Positions 61,067-64,000 of a stretch of DNA of 64,000 nucleotides are shown in pieces; the first letter of the stretch is position 1, and every line of letters begins with the position of its first letter. Source of the stretch: Candidatus Gastranaerophilales bacterium (GTDB lineage: Bacteria > Cyanobacteriota > Vampirovibrionia > Gastranaerophilales > Gastranaerophilaceae). Below the pieces are notes generated by a model, which did no database searches, was not told where the DNA came from, and saw nothing but the letters and a program-made list of their open reading frames with translations. The stretch spans positions 1 to 64,000 of the forward strand of contig CALURL010000003.1 of NCBI GenBank assembly GCA_944323155.1, in the 5' to 3' direction. The position numbers and the translations under genes were made by a program.

Positions 61067-61735
61067 ATGACGCTTGATAAATCACCGCAAAAGATAAAAC
61101 AAATGTTTAATACAATCGCAAAACATTATGATTTTATGAACAATATTATTTCATTTGGAACACACAATTTTATAAAATATTTAAGCATTAAAAATTTAGA
61201 AATACATCCTCATGATAGTATTTTAGATATGTGCTGCGGAACAGGGGATTTGTCATTGGCAGCAAAAAATATACAGCCATTAGCATGTATAACAGGAATT
61301 GATTTTTCATACAATATGTTAAAATTTGCAAGTTCAAAGTCTAAAGATATAAAATTTATCCAAGGTGATGTAATAAATCTTCCGTTTGAAGATAATTCTT
61401 TTGATTTTGTGACAATAGGTTTCGGACTGAGGAATGTTTCACAACCAGAAAAAGCTGTTGAAGAAGCTTATCGAGTTTTGCGTCCGGAAGGGAAATTTCT
61501 TCATCTTGATTTTGGCAGAAAAAATATTATAAGCAAAATTTTTGATGTAGTCGTATTGGCAGCTGTAAAAATACTTGGCGGTGACAAAAAATCTTATGAA
61601 TATTTGATTAATTCAAAGAAAATATTTCCTCTTCCGCAAGAAATGATAGAAGATTTTGAGCGTAAAGGTTTTAGATTAATTCAAAGAAAGGATTATATGT
61701 TCGGCGTAATCTCATGCCAGATATTAAAAAAATAA
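61067..61735 (+). CDS. ubiE: demethylmenaquinone methyltransferase (UbiE/COQ5 family)
   Basis: A 222-residue SAM-dependent methyltransferase: FNTIAKHYDFMNNIISFGTH start, DMCCGTGDLSLAAKN (SAM loop) near 55, and VTIGFGLRNVSQPEKAVEEA near 115. It methylates the quinone ring in menaquinone synthesis, so the organism probably makes some menaquinone, or keeps the enzyme. AAAGG precedes ATG 61067. It is divergent from the DUF4127 gene with only 48 bases between. Confidence 0.95.
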   Translation: MTLDKSPQKIKQMFNTIAKHYDFMNNIISFGTHNFIKYLSIKNLEIHPHDSILDMCCGTGDLSLAAKNIQPLACITGIDFSYNMLKFASSKSKDIKFIQGDVINLPFEDNSFDFVTIGFGLRNVSQPEKAVEEAYRVLRPEGKFLHLDFGRKNIISKIFDVVVLAAVKILGGDKKSYEYLINSKKIFPLPQEMIEDFERKGFRLIQRKDYMFGVISCQILKK

Positions 61736-61742
61736 TTAATAA

Positions 61743-62765
61743 TTAATAATTTATATTTTCACTTTTTCCCTTAATACAGTCTCTTATTGATCTGAAGGTT
61801 TCTGATAATATATAATCTATTGCTTCTTGAGAGGCATACGCAATATGCGGAGTAATAATTGCATTATCCATATTTACCAATTGTTTAATAGCTTCTTGTT
61901 CCTCTACACAATCAAGCGGAATATCATTTTTCAGCGCATGACATTTAAAGTTAATATCTTCGCAAGCAACAACATCTAGTGCAAGTCCTGCAAGTTTTCC
62001 TATCATAAGAGCATTATATGCAGCATGTGTATCAACAACTTCACCAGCAGAGGTATTTACAAAATAAGCCCCATCCTTCATCAATTTAAATTCTCTCTCG
62101 GAAAACATATGATAATTGTCTCCAGTATAAGGAACGTGTAAAGAAATAACATCAGATTTTGAGATTAAATCATACAAATCAATATATTCTATATTAATAT
62201 CTTTTATTAACTCTCTTTTTGGATAAATATCATATGCAAATACTTTCATGCCGAAAAATTTAGCTGCCTTACAAACACTTGACCCAATAGCGCCAGTGCC
62301 AACAACCCCAAGAGTAAGACTCGATAAATCATGTCCGGTTAAAATTGTAATATCACATTTGGAAGTATCTGCTAAATATTTTGAAGCAGGAATAATTTTT
62401 CGCAGTAAGGCAAAAATTAATGTAATCGTATATTGAGCAACTGTTTTTGAACTGTAACCTTTTATGTTAATTACAGAAATATTTCTTGCATTTGCAGCAG
62501 CCTGAGAAATATGGTTATAGGCCGTTGAACGTGTACTTATTATTCTTAAATTCTTAAATTTACTAATCACATTAGCAGTGACTCTTGAGGTTGTAAAAAC
62601 ACTAATAACACTTGTATTATCCAATTTATCAAATGACAAATTTTCAACTGTTTCATCATTTAGGCTTTCACGATAAAAAGTTATGTTAAAATGCTCCAAC
62701 TCATGTTCCCTAAAAAAATTTCTCTCACTATCGCGGTAGTCAAAAACCAACATATTTATTGTCAT
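61743..62765 (-). CDS. D-isomer 2-hydroxyacid dehydrogenase with missing catalytic Arg
   Basis: The 340-residue enzyme has the NAD site LGVVGTGAIGSSVCKAAKFF, the LHVPYTGDNYHMFSE loop, the ALDVVACEDINF segment and the catalytic His in IITPHIAYAS. The family motif NTxRGxxVD reads NTSAGEVVD here, so the Arg that binds the substrate carboxylate is Ala. The overall shape is LdhA-like D-lactate dehydrogenase. It may use a different substrate or be inactive. AAAGGAG precedes ATG 62765. Confidence 0.87.
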   Translation of the reverse strand: MTINMLVFDYRDSERNFFREHELEHFNITFYRESLNDETVENLSFDKLDNTSVISVFTTSRVTANVISKFKNLRIISTRSTAYNHISQAAANARNISVINIKGYSSKTVAQYTITLIFALLRKIIPASKYLADTSKCDITILTGHDLSSLTLGVVGTGAIGSSVCKAAKFFGMKVFAYDIYPKRELIKDINIEYIDLYDLISKSDVISLHVPYTGDNYHMFSEREFKLMKDGAYFVNTSAGEVVDTHAAYNALMIGKLAGLALDVVACEDINFKCHALKNDIPLDCVEEQEAIKQLVNMDNAIITPHIAYASQEAIDYILSETFRSIRDCIKGKSENINY

Positions 62766-62936
62766 TACCCGAATTCTCCTTTAAAAACATATACATTATT
62801 AATTAAACAGCCGTTTAATCTATTACACAAAAGTACAGGCTTTCTGTTTAATAAATTAAACTCTAGCATAATGAAATACAGCTCAAAAACATTTATTCTA
62901 AAAATATGAAAATCACAACATAAAACAACTAGAATA

Positions 62937-63300
62937 TGAAGTTTTCGTATCCCAAAGCCGAATCTGCCATGATATTTTTGGTCGCGAGTCCTCATACGAG
63001 GGCAGTTGCAAACGTAGTTTACAACGAATTATCAGCCCGCCTTGTATGTCACAGATATAGTTAAAAACTTTAATGTGAGATAAGGGTTTTGCAATATTTT
63101 GCACGTATGGATAAGATTAAGCTTTTAAGCTTGTAACACCGCGAAATTAGCGGCGGGATTCGAACGGCTGCCGGACAGAAAGCCACATTGCTGCAACTTT
63201 TTGTAAGATGGCGGTCGATACAAAGCCCGCTTATATATAGAATAAAGCGGCGCAAATAAGACGTAACGTGTATGAATAGTGGCACGTTACGTCTTTTTAT
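62937..63300 (+). ncRNA. unassigned structured RNA candidate (about 360 nt)
   Basis: The 546-bp gap 62766-63311 has no convincing gene. Its right two thirds are rich in pairable segments: CATAC...GGGC with GCCC...GTATG (62993-63048) closing GTTGCAAAC-GTA-GTTTACAAC; TCACA/TGTGA (63049-63079); TGCAA-TATT-TTGCA; AAGCT/AGCTT; CCGC-GAAATTA-GCGG (63139-63153); CCCGCTT/AAGCGG (63227-63249), then a 13-bp terminator stem. GC is above that of the flanks. It does not match RNase P, tmRNA, 6S or SRP consensus by eye. The 5' end and strand are uncertain. Confidence 0.45.
63258..63298 (+). terminator. strong intrinsic terminator
   Basis: AAGACGTAACGTG (63258-63270) and CACGTTACGTCTT (63283-63295), perfect, then TTT. 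On the plus strand it ends the candidate RNA; on the minus strand it may also end the OppD/DppD message. Confidence 0.85.
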
Positions 63301-63311
63301 TTATCATCATT

Positions 63312-64000
63312 CTATTTATGTAAAAAACAAACACAAAAATGTTCACGTCCGACTTCATAAGATTCAGGAAGTTGTTTAATGCAAATATCCATACACTTAT
63401 CACATCTTGGATGAAATCTACAGCCTGAAATAGCCTGCTGAATAGATGGCGGCTGTCCGCTAATTGCCAGAAGCTTTTCACCGCGTTTAGAAGGCAAAGA
63501 ACGCAATAATGCCAGAGTGTATGGATGTTTTGGATGTTTAAAAAATTCATCTGCCTTAGCGCTTTCAACTATACGCCCTGCATACATAACAGATACGTAA
63601 TCAGCGTTTTCTGATACTAAAGCCAAATCATGCGTAATTAAAAGAATTGCCGTATTCATACGCGTTTTTATATCGTTTAACAAGTTCATAATCTGAGCCT
63701 GAATAGTAACATCAAGAGCAGTTGTCGGCTCATCAGCAATAAGTATTTCAGCCTTACACGCAAGCGCCATGGCAATAATGGCTCTCTGTTTCATCCCGCC
63801 GGAAAATTCATGAGGATAAGATTTCATTCTCTCGTCAGCACAGGGAATTTGTACCATTTCCAATGCTTCTACTGCCTTTTTATAAGCTTCTGCCCCTTGC
63901 AATCCTTGATGAATTTTAATTACCTCTAACAACTGATCGCCTATTGTATATAAAGGGTTCAATGATGTCATAGGATCTTGCGGAATTAAAGCGATTTTCG
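63312..64000 (-). CDS. oligopeptide/dipeptide ABC transporter ATP-binding protein, 5' part missing
   Basis: OppD/DppD-type ATPase that powers peptide import. The frame continues through the right edge: KIALIPQDPMTSLNPLYTIG is the Q-loop, so the Walker A part is outside. Present are the signature FSGGMKQRAIIAMAL, Walker B EILIADEPTTALDV, the switch His in LLITHDLAL, and the C-terminal HPRCDKCMDICIKQLPE cluster that is typical of OppD/DppD (Fe-S or zinc type). The ATG at 63971 is inside the Q-loop and is not the start. Partner genes lie beyond the window. Confidence 0.94.
   Translation of the reverse strand, partial: KIALIPQDPMTSLNPLYTIGDQLLEVIKIHQGLQGAEAYKKAVEALEMVQIPCADERMKSYPHEFSGGMKQRAIIAMALACKAEILIADEPTTALDVTIQAQIMNLLNDIKTRMNTAILLITHDLALVSENADYVSVMYAGRIVESAKADEFFKHPKHPYTLALLRSLPSKRGEKLLAISGQPPSIQQAISGCRFHPRCDKCMDICIKQLPESYEVGREHFCVCFLHK

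Noticed and set aside
62913-63285. Two minus-strand frames of 63 and 71 codons
   Set aside because: They cross the structured region, lack ribosome sites and do not look like protein coding sequence.
62937-63300. tmRNA, RNase P RNA or tRNA
   Set aside because: No GGTTTCGAC start, no tag frame ending in Ala-Ala-stop, no RNase P P4 sequence; the TTCGAA string has no pairing stem on either strand.
63312-63971. Complete ABC ATPase gene starting at ATG 63971
   Set aside because: The frame continues upstream as KIALIPQDP, so the Met is part of the Q-loop and the gene is cut by the window edge.

Overview
The window comes from an AT-rich bacterial chromosome with dense genes and short gaps. I infer a member of the Gastranaerophilales (Melainabacteria / Vampirovibrionia, the gut-dwelling non-photosynthetic sister group of Cyanobacteria). 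The hints are a prepilin with the ITLGIIGIVAAMTLP-type helix, a PBS-lyase-type HEAT protein, a GH57 glycosidase, an L32 protein with a long charged tail, and several small lineage-specific proteins. No 16S rRNA or core marker set lies here, so this placement is a moderate-confidence inference.

Layout. 0-3 kb: leftward operon of an 82-aa protein, DUF177, rpmF, plsX and fabH (cut by the left edge). 3-8 kb: a large hairpin repeat, tpiA, a compact locus resembling a type I toxin-antitoxin system, ribE-ribBA, a GNAT protein, and a divergent pair of small genes around a perfect palindrome. 8-18 kb: an AGCS symporter, a GT4 glycosyltransferase, lineage-specific membrane-anchored proteins, GH57, a REP-associated transposase with its REP hairpins, dut and tRNA-Arg. 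18-24 kb: a GT2 gene with a 14-nt homopolymer, alaS and an esterase. 24-31 kb: one gene for a protein of about 2,325 residues that carries a RelA/SpoT-type synthetase domain and an HD domain in reversed order. 31-45 kb: MFS exporter, GIY-YIG nuclease, zinc alcohol dehydrogenase, repeat cluster, PPIase, GGDEF and HD genes, hom-thrC, and a TPR / phosphoesterase / MBL cluster. 45-58 kb: CCA-type nucleotidyltransferase, an SF1 helicase-nuclease, a prepilin gene put out of frame by a G10 tract, ROK kinase, holA-holB, XRE regulator and histidine kinase, HEAT protein. 58-64 kb: GT2, hpf, a Cys-rich protein, DUF4127-mntP, ubiE, a hydroxyacid dehydrogenase, an unassigned structured region, and an OppD/DppD ATPase cut by the right edge.

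How the genes work together. Most are housekeeping: fatty acid and phospholipid initiation, riboflavin, threonine, DNA polymerase III clamp loader, tRNA charging and maturation. The unusual signals are: (1) a 24-codon hydrophobic ORF with an oppositely transcribed terminator-ended RNA; (2) the giant alarmone-synthetase-like/HD protein with a small downstream partner gene; (3) two homopolymer tracts in surface-related genes, one currently in frame (GT2) and one out of frame (prepilin), which suggest phase variation; (4) at least six genes with an exact TATAAT-like box, six bases, then ATG, which suggests frequent leaderless mRNAs; (5) a RAYT transposase whose own reading frame contains its REP hairpin. 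All functional calls rest on reading the sequence by eye; no database search was run.
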